NCBI GenBank assembly: GCA_030537335.1
Contig: JAUNNK010000006.1
Coordinates: forward strand, 1 to 43,762
Reading direction: 5' to 3'
DNA: 43,762 bases
DNA from: Clostridia bacterium
GTDB lineage: Bacteria; Bacillota; Clostridia; Christensenellales; Aristaeellaceae
Shown: positions 15,104 to 24,125 of the stretch, one piece after another
Numbering within the stretch: the stretch's first letter is position 1
Layout of the letters: every line of letters starts with the position of its first letter
Made by a program: the position numbers and the translations under genes
The notes under the pieces: model-generated
Told to the model about the DNA's origin: nothing
What the model saw: the letters and a program-made list of their open reading frames with translations, nothing else
Databases searched by the model: none

Positions 15104-16486
15104 TCATTTGGGCTCGTACACGTCGATGTAGCGCGCGGCCAGCATCGGGTAGTACTCCGCGTTGTACATGTAGCGCCCGGTGACGTCGGCGTAGATGTCG
15201 TAGGTCACGCCTGTGTTGAAGCTGGAGATGGTGCTGTAATTCTGCAGCACGACCAGCTTCTTTTCGCTGTCGGAGCCGACGTTCATGACCAGGTACTGGT
15301 AGCCGTCCTCGCCGGTGAAGCTGTCGACGATGGTGCCGATGCAGCGGAATACCTTGCCGTGCCACTGCTCAAAATAGAGCCGCAGCTGGTCATAATCCAT
15401 CTTCCACGCGCCCGCGGCGTAGTCGCCCAGGGTGGGCTTGTAGTTGACGGTGAAGCTGATCACCGCATCGGCGCGGCCCTCCATGGTGGCGCGGAAGCGC
15501 ACCACGTTGTTGCCGAACTGGCCAAACTTGGCGATGAAGGAGAAGCGGCCCGTGGTCATATCCACCTGCAGGCTCTCGGCGATGTAGTCGGTGTCCACGC
15601 TGATCATCGCGCCGGGCTCAGTAGTGCCGCTGACGGTCATCTGCGCGTCGCTGGAGGTGGTGGAGACGTTCTCATCCAGCTCGATGTTGATGTCGAAGGC
15701 CGCGCGGTAGATGGTGATGTCCCTGCGGGTCTCCTTGTGGCTGGGCGTGCGCACGATAATGGTGTAGGTGTTGTCGCCGATGGGCTGCACGCTGAGCCGG
15801 GTGTCGTCCAGAACGCCGCTGCGGTCCACGCGGTCGCTCAGGTCCTCGCCGTTGACGTACACGGAGCTTCCGGGAACCACCTGAAGCTCCAGCGGATAGG
15901 TGGAGGTCACCACGGACATGCCGTCCTTGGCAGGGCTGATAACGGTCAGCGGCGATTCGGGCACGTTTACCGTGTAATCAATCACCGGCAGCTGCGTCTC
16001 CGTGCCGTCCTCCTCGATCAGGATGGGGGCGAAGTGCACGTCGGCATAGTCGTATTCGGATACGTCCGAGCCGAACCACTCGGAATCGGCGATCTCCAGG
16101 CGGGCGATGCCGCCGCAGATGGTCAGGGAACGGTTCAGCTCCGGCAGGTAGATGACATCGCCATCCTTGCCGTAGAACACCACGGTGTGGGCGTTGCGGC
16201 CGTCGGAGAGCTGCATTTCGCCCAGGGTGGGGGTGTATGCGCCCCGGGTGTAGAGGCGCTCGATCTTGTATTCGTCGATCCAGAACACCAGCTTGTAGAC
16301 GCCGATGCCCAGCACGATAAAGCAGGCGATCCAGCACAGCACGAGCAGAATCTTATGAAAGGCCGACCGGCGGGGGCGCGCAGCGCTCTCCTCCGCCTCC
16401 GCAGCGGCGGAGGGGAGGGGCTGCCTGCACACGTCGCATTCGCGCGCGCCGTCGGCACAGCTGTTGCCGCAGTAGGGACACTTCAA
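15104..16486 (-). CDS. Zinc-ribbon membrane-anchored protein with Ig/OB-like outer domains
   Basis: 460 residues. The N-terminal zinc ribbon has CPYC and CDVC (residues 3-20), then a Pro/Arg linker, one transmembrane helix (about 45-68, KILLVLCWIACFIVLGIGVY) and a long outer part. The middle (about 170-340) is rich in beta strands with Ig-like features (SPLTVISPAKDG, YPLELQVVPGSSVYVNGEDL, QMTVSGTTEPGAMISVD). The end (about 380-455) looks like an OB-type barrel (GKVFRCIGTIVDSF). TTG start at 16486 with AGGAGG eight bases upstream; extending the frame upstream would cross that site. Architecture recalls Firmicute zinc-ribbon/TcaA-type envelope proteins. Function not known. Confidence 0.75.
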   Translation of the reverse strand: MKCPYCGNSCADGARECDVCRQPLPSAAAEAEESAARPRRSAFHKILLVLCWIACFIVLGIGVYKLVFWIDEYKIERLYTRGAYTPTLGEMQLSDGRNAHTVVFYGKDGDVIYLPELNRSLTICGGIARLEIADSEWFGSDVSEYDYADVHFAPILIEEDGTETQLPVIDYTVNVPESPLTVISPAKDGMSVVTSTYPLELQVVPGSSVYVNGEDLSDRVDRSGVLDDTRLSVQPIGDNTYTIIVRTPSHKETRRDITIYRAAFDINIELDENVSTTSSDAQMTVSGTTEPGAMISVDTDYIAESLQVDMTTGRFSFIAKFGQFGNNVVRFRATMEGRADAVISFTVNYKPTLGDYAAGAWKMDYDQLRLYFEQWHGKVFRCIGTIVDSFTGEDGYQYLVMNVGSDSEKKLVVLQNYSTISSFNTGVTYDIYADVTGRYMYNAEYYPMLAARYIDVYEPK

Positions 16487-16588
16487 GGCGGAAACCTCCT
16501 TTGGGTTATCGCAGTCCAATTCGATGTGGGCCCGGAAAAATCCTGCCCCTGTGCCAAATGTTCCTATGAAATTCATATTTCCTGCATA

Positions 16589-16616
16589 TCGACAAATGAA
16601 AAATGTATGCTATAAT
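16589..16616 (+). promoter_or_regulatory. Promoter of the membrane protein/cysteine desulfurase operon
   Basis: TCGACA (16589-16594), 16-base spacer, perfect TATAAT (16611-16616), ending 27 bases before the start at 16644. Confidence 0.7.
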
Positions 16617-16643
16617 ATTCTAGGCTTATTATGGAGGTGTGGC

Positions 16644-17216
16644 ATGGAGCAGCGATATGAACAGACGGTGGGGGCAAGGTCCTCCGGCGCGCGGAATGCG
16701 CTGTACGCCGGCGCGTGGACGCTGCTGGTGCTGCTGGCGCTGGGCATGCTGATCACCGCCGCCGGAATCCTAGGGATGACCGACGCGGGCAGGATGTCCG
16801 TGAACTGGCCGTCGCTGATCCTGTTTGCGCTGTTTGCCGCCGCAGCCGCGTTCGTCTTTCTTAAAAAGGACGGGCTGAAGCTGGAGTACGACTACGCGCT
16901 GGAGGACGGAACGCTGGAGGTCGCAGCCATCCTCAACGCCCGCAGGCGCAAGGGGAAGCTGCATCTGCCGCTCTCGGGCGTGCAGAGCTGCGGAGATGTG
17001 GATTCTGCGGAGTACCGGCGCATTTCATCGCGTCCGGGGCTCCGAAAGCACAAATTGTATTTAAATGAGACTGCGCCGCGCTGCTTTTTTCTGTACAGTG
17101 CGGACGGGGCGCAGCATATGGCCGTGCTGGAGCTGAATCCGGAGCTGCGGAACGCGGTGCGCTGCGACAGGCAGCTCCCGGTGGGAAGCTGGCACGAGGG
17201 AGAAGGGAAGACTTGA
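16644..17216 (+). CDS. Two-helix membrane protein of unknown function
   Basis: 190 residues, not recognised. Two hydrophobic segments, about 20-45 (YAGAWTLLVLLALGMLITAA) and 55-73 (LILFALFAAAAAFVFL), are followed by a soluble C-terminus with strand-like DYALEDGTLEVAAILNARRR. This layout resembles small PH-like membrane proteins found beside cysteine desulfurase genes in Clostridia. ATG at 16644 after GGAGGTG. It is first in an operon with the cysteine desulfurase and thiI; its stop overlaps the region just before the next ATG (two bases between). Confidence 0.72.
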   Translation: MEQRYEQTVGARSSGARNALYAGAWTLLVLLALGMLITAAGILGMTDAGRMSVNWPSLILFALFAAAAAFVFLKKDGLKLEYDYALEDGTLEVAAILNARRRKGKLHLPLSGVQSCGDVDSAEYRRISSRPGLRKHKLYLNETAPRCFFLYSADGAQHMAVLELNPELRNAVRCDRQLPVGSWHEGEGKT

Positions 17217-17218
17217 AC

Positions 17219-18358
17219 ATGGAAGCCTATCTTGACAACAGCGCGACGACCAAGCCCTGCGCCGCGGCGGTGGATGCGATGGTAAAGTGTATGACGGAGG
17301 GCTACTACAATCCCTCGTCGGTGTACAAGCCGGCGGTGGAGGCCTTTCAGCAGCTGCGCGCGTGCAGGGAGCTGATTCTGAAGGCGCTGCACGCAGGAGA
17401 TCACAGTCTGGTGTTCACCTCCGGCGGCACCGAATCCAACAACCTCGCGATTCTGGGCACGGTGGGCCGCATGCGGGGAAAGCAGCTCGTGGCAGTGAGT
17501 GCGGTGGAGCACCCGTCCGTGCGGGAGAGCTTTGCGGAGCTGGAGCGACAGGGCCATGAGGTGCGGGTGATCGGCGTAAGCGAAAAGGGCGAGCTGGACT
17601 GGGATGCGCTCTCCAAGGCGCTGGACGATGGCGCGAGCTTCGTCAGCTGCATGCAGGTGAACAACGAGACCGGCGCGAAGCTGGATGTTGCGCGCTTGCA
17701 CGAGCTGGTGAACGGCCGCGCGATCATCCATGTGGATGGCGTGCAGGGCTTTTTGCGCGTGCCCATCGATCTCAGATATGTGGATCTCTACACCCTGTCC
17801 AGCCACAAGATTCACGGCCCGAAGGGCGAGGGCGCGCTGGTGTACCGCAAGGGCCTGCGCTTTGTGCCCCGGCAGATCGGCGGCGGTCAGGAGAGCGGCC
17901 TGCGCTCCGGAACGGAGAACACGCCGGGCATCGCGGGTCTGATGGCCGCGGTGCAGGAGATGCTGAAACTGGGCCCGCAGATGCAGAGAGAGCTTATGCA
18001 GAAGAAGCTGCACCTGATCGAGGCATTCAAAAATGCGGTGCCGGAGCTGCTGATCAACGGCCCGGAGCCGGAGCAGGCCGCGCCCCACATCGTGAACCTG
18101 AGCTTCCCGGGCGTGCGGGGCGAGGTCATGCTCCACGCGCTGGAGAGCAAGGGCGTGTACGCATCCACCGGCTCGGCGTGCTCGTCCAAGAAGCTGAAGG
18201 TGAGCGGCGTGCTCACGTCCATGGGCATTGCGCCCAGCCGCGCCGAGTGGGCGCTGCGTTTCAGCCTGAGCCCCCACACCACCATCGAAGAGATCGACTA
18301 TGCCGCGCAGTGCCTCGCAGAGCTCTATGCGCAGCTGAAAAAATATGCAAGGAGATAA
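17219..18358 (+). CDS. Cysteine desulfurase (NifS/IscS family)
   Basis: PLP enzyme that removes sulfur from cysteine as an enzyme-bound persulfide. 379 residues. Seen: start MEAYLDNSATTKP, FTSGGTESNNLAI, VEHPS (H98), DGVQ, PLP-lysine in SSHKIHGPKG (K197), QESGLRSGTEN, and the active cysteine in STGSACSSKKLK (C321). I choose the ATG at 17219; a TTG at 17213 in frame is nearer the AAGGGA site. It is immediately followed by thiI, which takes sulfur from such an enzyme to make 4-thiouridine in tRNA, so this one most likely serves ThiI (in Bacillus the partner is NifZ). Confidence 0.92.
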   Translation: MEAYLDNSATTKPCAAAVDAMVKCMTEGYYNPSSVYKPAVEAFQQLRACRELILKALHAGDHSLVFTSGGTESNNLAILGTVGRMRGKQLVAVSAVEHPSVRESFAELERQGHEVRVIGVSEKGELDWDALSKALDDGASFVSCMQVNNETGAKLDVARLHELVNGRAIIHVDGVQGFLRVPIDLRYVDLYTLSSHKIHGPKGEGALVYRKGLRFVPRQIGGGQESGLRSGTENTPGIAGLMAAVQEMLKLGPQMQRELMQKKLHLIEAFKNAVPELLINGPEPEQAAPHIVNLSFPGVRGEVMLHALESKGVYASTGSACSSKKLKVSGVLTSMGIAPSRAEWALRFSLSPHTTIEEIDYAAQCLAELYAQLKKYARR

Positions 18359-18362
18359 ACCT

Positions 18363-19508
18363 ATGCGCAAGGTACTGCTGGTTCGCTATGGCGAAGTATT
18401 TCTGAAGGGCGCAAACCGCCCCCACTTTCTGAAGCTGCTCACGGACAACGTCAAGCGCGCCGTGAAGCCCATCGGCGGCAAGGTCTGGCTGTCCGACTCC
18501 CGCATCTACGTCTCCGACGTGGAGGACATGGATGAGTGCGTGCGCCGCGTGCGCAAGGTGTTCGGCCTGTACTCCGTCAGCCCCGCCATCGAGTGCGAGA
18601 AGGATCTGGACGTCATTTCTGAACAGTGCATCGAGATGATGAAGGGCAAGCGCGGCAGCTTCAAGGTCTACGGCAAGCGCAGCGACAAAAAGTTCCCGAT
18701 GAACTCGCTGGAGTTCGCCGCGGAGCTGGGCGGGCGCATCCTGGAGAGCAATCCCCACCTGACGGTGGACATCCACAATCCCCAGCACAAGCTGCGGGTG
18801 GAGATTCGCGACAACTGCTACATCTGCTGCGAGGAGATCATGGCCGTGGGCGGCCTGCCCATGGGCTCCAGCGGACGCGCGGCGCTGCTGCTCTCCGGCG
18901 GCATCGATTCCCCGGTGGCGGGCTACTGCATGATGAAGCGCGGCGTGCGCTGCTGCGCCATTCACTTCCAGTCGCCGCCCTACACCGGCGAGCTGGCCCG
19001 GGACAAGGTGATGCAGCTGGCCAAGGAGATGGCGGAGTACTCCGGCGGCATGCGGGTGTACCTGGTGCCCTTCACCAAGTGCCAGCTGGAGATTCACGAG
19101 AAGTGCCCCGAGGGACTGGGTACGCTCATCACCCGCCGCTTCATGATGCGCATCGCCCAGGAGATCGCCAAGCAGAACGAGTGCAACGCGCTGATCACCG
19201 GAGAGAGCCTGGGCCAGGTGGCCTCCCAGACCATGGAGTCCATCGTCTGCACCGACGCGGTGTGCGAGATGCCCGTGTTCCGTCCGCTGATCGGCATGGA
19301 CAAGACCGAAATCATGGACATCGCCAAGCGCATCGGCACCTATGAGACCTCCATCCTGCCCTACGAGGACTGCTGCACGGTGTTTACGCCCCGCCATCCG
19401 GTGACCAAGCCCAAGCTGGACACCATGCCCAAGGCGGAGAGCAAGCTGGACATCGAGGCGCTGGTCAAGGAGGCCGTGGAGGGCACCGAGCTGGTGATCG
19501 TAAGCTGA
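18363..19508 (+). CDS. thiI: tRNA 4-thiouridine synthase ThiI
   Basis: 381 residues. N-terminal ferredoxin-like and THUMP domains (about 1-165; YGEVFLKGANRPHF, GSFKVYGKRSDKKFP) bind tRNA. The PP-loop ATPase domain has LLSGGIDSPVAG (about 177-188) and CAIHFQSPPYTGE. CTVFTPRHPVTKP near the end contributes a cysteine. There is no C-terminal rhodanese domain, so sulfur must come directly from a desulfurase, fitting the gene just upstream (gap four bases). ATG at 18363 after AAGGAGAT. The enzyme adenylates U8 of tRNA and inserts sulfur. Confidence 0.95.
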   Translation: MRKVLLVRYGEVFLKGANRPHFLKLLTDNVKRAVKPIGGKVWLSDSRIYVSDVEDMDECVRRVRKVFGLYSVSPAIECEKDLDVISEQCIEMMKGKRGSFKVYGKRSDKKFPMNSLEFAAELGGRILESNPHLTVDIHNPQHKLRVEIRDNCYICCEEIMAVGGLPMGSSGRAALLLSGGIDSPVAGYCMMKRGVRCCAIHFQSPPYTGELARDKVMQLAKEMAEYSGGMRVYLVPFTKCQLEIHEKCPEGLGTLITRRFMMRIAQEIAKQNECNALITGESLGQVASQTMESIVCTDAVCEMPVFRPLIGMDKTEIMDIAKRIGTYETSILPYEDCCTVFTPRHPVTKPKLDTMPKAESKLDIEALVKEAVEGTELVIVS

Positions 19509-19532
19509 TTTATAGGTAAGAAAGGGCGCAGC

Positions 19533-21812
19533 ATGACCGTAAGAGAGTACATCGAGCATCTCAAAAACAGCCCCGCATTCATGAAGAACGTGACCAGTTG
19601 GCGCGTGCTTCCGGAGCGCGCGGCGAAATACGGCGCATTCCCGCAGGAGCTCCATCCGGGCGTGCTTGCTGCGCTTGCAAAGAAGGGCATCGACCGCCCC
19701 TACATTCACCAGGCGAAGGCCATCGCCTGCGCCATTGCGGGCAAGGATCTGGTCGTTGTCACGCCCACGGCCTCGGGCAAGACGCTGTGCTACAACGTGC
19801 CGGTGCTGGACGCGATCCTGAAGGACGAGTCCGCCCGGGCGCTGTACCTGTTCCCGACCAAGGCGCTCTCCAGCGACCAGGCGGCGGAGCTGTATTCGAT
19901 GATCGAGTCCATCGACTGCCCGATCAAGGCCTACACCTACGACGGTGATACCCCCGCCAGCGCCCGCTCGGCCATCCGTCAGGCGGGGCACGTGGTGGTG
20001 ACGAACCCGGACATGCTCCATCAGGGCATCCTGCCGCACCACGCCAAGTGGATCAAGCTGTTCGAGAACCTCAGATACGTGGTTATCGACGAGATTCACG
20101 CTTATCGCGGCGTGTTCGGCTCGAACCTGTCCAATGTGATCCGCCGTCTCAAGCGTATCTGCGCCTTCTATGGCTCCGACCCGGTGTTCATCTGTTGCAG
20201 CGCCACCATCCGCAATCCCAAGGAGCTGGCCGAAGCCATGACTGGCAAGGACATGGTGCTGGTGGACGAAAACGGCGCGCCAGCGGGGGAGAGGAATGTG
20301 ATTTTCTACAACCCGCCGGTGGTGAACGCCCAGCTGGGCATCCGCGCGGGCTCCATCCCGGAGACGCGGAACATCGCCGCATCGCTGCTGAAGGCTGGCG
20401 TGCAGTCCATCGTGTTTGCGCGCGCGCGGCTGACGGTGGAGGTGCTGGTGCGCTACCTCAAGGACATGGTGCGCGACCCACTGGGCAACGCCGGTCAGGT
20501 GCGCGGCTATCGCGGCGGCTACCTGCCCACCCAGCGGCGGGAGATCGAGCGCGAGCTGCGCGCGGGCAATGTGATGACCGTGGTCTCCACCAACGCGCTG
20601 GAGTTGGGCATCGACATTGGACAATTGGACGCCTGCGTGCTCTGCGGCTACCCCGGCACCATCGCCAGCACCTGGCAGCAGGCCGGACGCGCGGGTCGTC
20701 GCGGCAGCGTGAGCCTGCTGATCGTGGTGGCCAGCTCGGGGCCGCTGGATCAGTACATCATCCAGCACCCGGAGTACTTCTTCGAACAGTCGCCGGAGTG
20801 TGCGCTGATCAACCCGGACAACCTCTACATCCTGCTGAACCACGTCAAGTGCGCCGCCTACGAGCTGCCCTTCGAGGAGGGCGAGACGTTTGCGGGGCTT
20901 GCGGACACACCGGAGCTTCTGTCCTATCTGGAGGATCAGTCGATTCTCAGGCGGGTGTCCGGGCGCTACTACTGGATGGCCGAGGAGTTCCCCCAGGCGG
21001 GCGTGAATCTGCGCTCGGCCTCGGACCAGAACTTCGTGATCGTGGACATCACCGATCCCAAGAAGCACAAGGTTATCGGCGAGATGGATCGCTTTACCGT
21101 GCCGATGCTTCTGCATCAGTACGCCATTTACATGCACGAGGGCCGGCAGTTCCAGGTGGAGCAGCTGGACTTCGACGACAAGAAGGCCTACGTGCGCGAG
21201 GTGAACGTGGGCTACTACACCGACGCAGACCTCACCACCAGCCTGAAGGTGCTGGACGAGTTCGAGTCGGAGGGCGAGGGCACGTCCATCGTGCGGGCCC
21301 GGGGCGAGGTGCTGGTCAGCAGCATCGTGACCCTGTTCAAGAAGATTCGCTTCGACACCCATGAGAACCTGGGCTGGGGCCCGGTGACGCTGCCGGAGCT
21401 GGAGATGCAGACCACCGCCTGCTGGTGGACGCTGCCAGAGGAGTTGGAGGGCGAGTTCGAGAAGGAGCCGCTGAAGAACGCCATGGTGGGCCTTGCGCAC
21501 CTGATCCGCCACATCGCGCCCATGCACCTGATGTGCGCGCCCCAGGACATCAGCGTGGTCTACCACGTTAAGGACGTGTACACCGGCAAGCCCACCATCT
21601 ACCTCTACGACTCCGTGCCGGGCGGCGTGGGCCTGTCCGACCGGGTGTATGAGATGGATCAGGAGCTGCTGCTGCGGGCGCGGGAGCTGCTGCTGGGCTG
21701 CAAGTGCGTGGACGGCTGCCCGGGCTGCGTGGGCGCGGCTGCGGGTCACGGCGCGAAGTTCACGCTGATTCAGATTCTGAACCGCCTGCTGGAACCTTCG
21801 GGCAAAAAATAA
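19533..21812 (+). CDS. mrfA: DEAD/DEAH-box helicase of the MrfA (YprA) family
   Basis: Superfamily 2 helicase, 759 residues. Motif I TPTASGKT, motif Ia LYLFPTKALSSDQ, motif II DEIH, motif III CSATI, motif IV region VFARARLTVEVL, motif V STNALELGIDIG and motif VI QQAGRAGRRG are all visible. The C-terminal DUF1998 domain ends with four cysteines (CKCVDGCPGC), the metal site of MrfA. In Bacillus MrfA works with the nuclease MrfB in mitomycin-lesion repair; no mrfB is next to it here. ATG at 19533 after AAGAAAGGG. It lies 24 bases after thiI. Confidence 0.88.
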   Translation: MTVREYIEHLKNSPAFMKNVTSWRVLPERAAKYGAFPQELHPGVLAALAKKGIDRPYIHQAKAIACAIAGKDLVVVTPTASGKTLCYNVPVLDAILKDESARALYLFPTKALSSDQAAELYSMIESIDCPIKAYTYDGDTPASARSAIRQAGHVVVTNPDMLHQGILPHHAKWIKLFENLRYVVIDEIHAYRGVFGSNLSNVIRRLKRICAFYGSDPVFICCSATIRNPKELAEAMTGKDMVLVDENGAPAGERNVIFYNPPVVNAQLGIRAGSIPETRNIAASLLKAGVQSIVFARARLTVEVLVRYLKDMVRDPLGNAGQVRGYRGGYLPTQRREIERELRAGNVMTVVSTNALELGIDIGQLDACVLCGYPGTIASTWQQAGRAGRRGSVSLLIVVASSGPLDQYIIQHPEYFFEQSPECALINPDNLYILLNHVKCAAYELPFEEGETFAGLADTPELLSYLEDQSILRRVSGRYYWMAEEFPQAGVNLRSASDQNFVIVDITDPKKHKVIGEMDRFTVPMLLHQYAIYMHEGRQFQVEQLDFDDKKAYVREVNVGYYTDADLTTSLKVLDEFESEGEGTSIVRARGEVLVSSIVTLFKKIRFDTHENLGWGPVTLPELEMQTTACWWTLPEELEGEFEKEPLKNAMVGLAHLIRHIAPMHLMCAPQDISVVYHVKDVYTGKPTIYLYDSVPGGVGLSDRVYEMDQELLLRARELLLGCKCVDGCPGCVGAAAGHGAKFTLIQILNRLLEPSGKK

Positions 21813-21912
21813 CGTCAAAATAGATCAGAGCGTGCCGCGAGGGCGACGGCGCAGTTATGCGCGTTGCGTTCGTTAAATCTTCTGTCGGCCAATATTTGAC
21901 GCAGAATTGTGT

Positions 21913-21918
21913 TATACT
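21913..21918 (+). promoter_or_regulatory. Extended -10 promoter of the RNase J operon
   Basis: TGT-TATACT (TG at 21910-21911, hexamer 21913-21918). A TTGACG occurs at 21896-21901 but is too close to act as its -35. The leader to the start codon would be about 150 bases. Confidence 0.5.
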
Positions 21919-21949
21919 GAAATGGGGAGAGCTTTTTCCCATTCAAACG

Positions 21950-22077
21950 CCTGTCAGAAGCAATTTGACAGGTTTAAATGGAGGAATGAATTGTCCCCGT
22001 TGTTTTGTTGATTTCACGTCCGGGCAGGTTTGACGGAGCGTGAGGAGATAGATTTTTTTACATAAAGGAGGAGCAGT
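21950..22077 (+). other. RNase J leader with hairpins and a T tract
   Basis: The leader holds CCTGTCA (21950-21956) paired with TGACAGG (21966-21972), a second possible stem CACG/CGTG with CCG/CGG (22015-22042), and a run of seven T (22053-22059) before AAAGGAGG. The T run is about ten bases from the second stem, so attenuation is possible but not clear. Confidence 0.4.
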
Positions 22078-23751
22078 GTGGCAAAAAAGAACAAATCACC
22101 CAAGCTGAAGATCATACCGTTGGGCGGCCTGGGCGAGATTGGTAAGAACCTGACGGTACTGGAGTACGAGGACGACATCATCGTGGTGGATCTGGGCTCC
22201 ATCTTCCCGCGCGAGGACATGCCGGGCGTGGATCTGGTGATCCCGGACATCACCTATCTGGAGAAGAACCAACAGAAGATTCGCGGCTACTTCTTCACCC
22301 ACGGCCACGAGGACCACATCGGCGCGGTGCCCTACATCCTGCGCAAGATCCCCGCGCCCATGTACGGAACGCGGCTGACCCTGGCGCTGTGCGAGCACAA
22401 GCTGAAGGAGCACCGGCTCACCGGCGTCGCACCGCTCAACGAGGTGGAGCCGGGCGACGTGGTGTCCGCGGGCGCGTTCAAGGTGGAGTTCGTGCGCGTG
22501 AACCACTCCATTGCGGGCGCGTGCGCCCTGTCCATCACCACGCCGGTGGGCGTCGTGTTCCACACCGGCGACTTCAAGGTGGACTACACGCCGCTGGCGG
22601 GCCAGCCCATCGACCTGGGCCGCATCGCGGAGATTGGCAACCAGGGCGTGCTTGCGCTGATGGCGGATTCCACCAATGTGGAGCGCCCCGGCTACACCAT
22701 GTCCGAAAAGAAGGTGGCGCAGACCTTCCGCAACCTGTTCGAGAAGGCGACGGGACGCGTCATCATCGCCATGTTCGCCAGCAACGTCTACCGCATCCAG
22801 TCGGTCATCGAATCCTCGGTGGAGTACGGTCGCAAGGTGTGCCTGATCGGCCGCAGCATGGTCAACGTGTCCCGCGTGTCCATGCAGCTGGGCTATCTGA
22901 AGATCCCCGAGGGCAGCCTGATCACCGTGGACGAGCTGGACCGCTATCCCGACGACAAGATCACCGTCGTGACCACCGGCAGCCAGGGCGAGCCCATGAG
23001 CGGCCTTTCCCGCATGGCCTTCGCCGAGCACCGCAAGATGGAGCTGCGGGAGAGCGACATGGTCATTCTGTCCGCATCCCCGATCCCGGGCAACGAGAAG
23101 TCCATCTCCCGGGTCATCAACCAGCTGTTCCGCATCGGCTGCAATGTGATCTACGAATCCCTGGCCGAGGTGCACGTCTCCGGACACGCTCGCCAGGAGG
23201 AGCTCAAGCTGATTCACACGCTGCTGCGCCCGAAGTACTTTATTCCCGTGCACGGCGAGTACCGCCATCTGCACCACCATGCCGAGCTGGCTAAGCGTCT
23301 GGGCATGCCGGAGGACAACGTGGTGATCGCGGAGATCGGCGACGTGATCGAGCTGGATCAGAACAAGCTGGACGTGACCGGCGTGGTGCCCAACGGCTCC
23401 GTGCTGATCGACGGCCTGGGCGTGGGCGACGTGGGCGCTGTGGTGCTGCGTGACCGCAAGCACCTGGCGGAGGACGGCCTGCTGATTGTCGTCATGGGCG
23501 TGGATCACGACCTTGGAACCGTGGTCTCTGGCCCGGACATCATCAGCCGCGGCTTCGTGTACATGCGCGAGGCGGACGAGCTGATCGACGGCGCGCGCGA
23601 GGCCGCAACCCGCGCGATCGAGGCCTTCGGGCCCATCGATTCGTCCGAGTGGAGCCACCTGAAGAACGATGTGCGCGACTCCGTGCAGCGCTACATCTAC
23701 GATACCATCAAGCGAAACCCGATGATTATGCCGATCATCGTTGAGATCTGA
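22078..23751 (+). CDS. rnj: Ribonuclease J
   Basis: Metallo-beta-lactamase/beta-CASP nuclease with 5' exo- and endonuclease activity in mRNA decay and RNA maturation. 557 residues, normal length. Zinc motif FFTHGHEDHIGAVPY, later histidine FHTGDFKVDY, beta-CASP segment with ADSTNVERPGYTMSEKKV and PIPGNEKSISRVIN, and SGHARQEELK followed by FIPVHGEYRHLHHHAELA. The C-terminal domain (about 450-557) is the usual J-type dimerisation region. GTG start at 22078 after AAAGGAGGAG. Followed ten bases later by a ylbF-like gene and then mltG, a likely operon. Confidence 0.95.
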   Translation: MAKKNKSPKLKIIPLGGLGEIGKNLTVLEYEDDIIVVDLGSIFPREDMPGVDLVIPDITYLEKNQQKIRGYFFTHGHEDHIGAVPYILRKIPAPMYGTRLTLALCEHKLKEHRLTGVAPLNEVEPGDVVSAGAFKVEFVRVNHSIAGACALSITTPVGVVFHTGDFKVDYTPLAGQPIDLGRIAEIGNQGVLALMADSTNVERPGYTMSEKKVAQTFRNLFEKATGRVIIAMFASNVYRIQSVIESSVEYGRKVCLIGRSMVNVSRVSMQLGYLKIPEGSLITVDELDRYPDDKITVVTTGSQGEPMSGLSRMAFAEHRKMELRESDMVILSASPIPGNEKSISRVINQLFRIGCNVIYESLAEVHVSGHARQEELKLIHTLLRPKYFIPVHGEYRHLHHHAELAKRLGMPEDNVVIAEIGDVIELDQNKLDVTGVVPNGSVLIDGLGVGDVGAVVLRDRKHLAEDGLLIVVMGVDHDLGTVVSGPDIISRGFVYMREADELIDGAREAATRAIEAFGPIDSSEWSHLKNDVRDSVQRYIYDTIKRNPMIMPIIVEI

Positions 23752-23761
23752 CGGAGGAAAT

Positions 23762-24112
23762 ATGAATCCCTACGACCAGGCCCATGCCCTTGCCAGGGCG
23801 CTGAAGGAGAGCGAGGAATACCGCGAGTACGCCCGACTGAAGGACGTCGCCTACGAGGACGAGACCAACAAGGTGCTGCTGGACGAATACAAGAAGCTGC
23901 AATTCCGCATGCAGGCGAAGATGGCCTCCGGAGAAAACATGCCGGAGGACGATCTGCGTCGTCTTCAACAGATCGGAACGCTGTTGCAGTTCAATCCGGA
24001 TGTGAGCAGCTATCTGATGGCGGAGTTCCGCTTTCAGCGCATGCTGACGGACATCTTCAAGATTCTGGCGGACGTTGCGGGCGTGGATCTGGACATGCTC
24101 GCCCAGGGCTGA
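23762..24112 (+). CDS. YlbF/YmcA family protein
   Basis: 116 residues, all-helical, with the family pattern AHALARALKESEEYREYARL and FRMQAKMASGENM. In Bacillus, YlbF, YmcA and YaaT form a complex that steers RNase Y-dependent mRNA processing and affects competence, biofilm and sporulation. Which paralogue this is cannot be told. Its place directly after RNase J supports a role in RNA metabolism. ATG at 23762 follows GGAGGAAAT. Confidence 0.85.
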   Translation: MNPYDQAHALARALKESEEYREYARLKDVAYEDETNKVLLDEYKKLQFRMQAKMASGENMPEDDLRRLQQIGTLLQFNPDVSSYLMAEFRFQRMLTDIFKILADVAGVDLDMLAQG

Positions 24113-24125
24113 CGGAGGAGGAACC

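Noticed and set aside
18261..21818. A 1185-codon open frame on the minus strand
   Set aside because: It lies opposite thiI and the helicase, has Ala/His/Leu-rich composition typical of antisense frames in GC-rich DNA, and no ribosome binding site or domain.
21982..22029. 15-codon leader ORF (MNCPRC...) upstream of RNase J
   Set aside because: The GGAGGA site is directly against the ATG, too close for use, and there is no obvious regulatory codon run.
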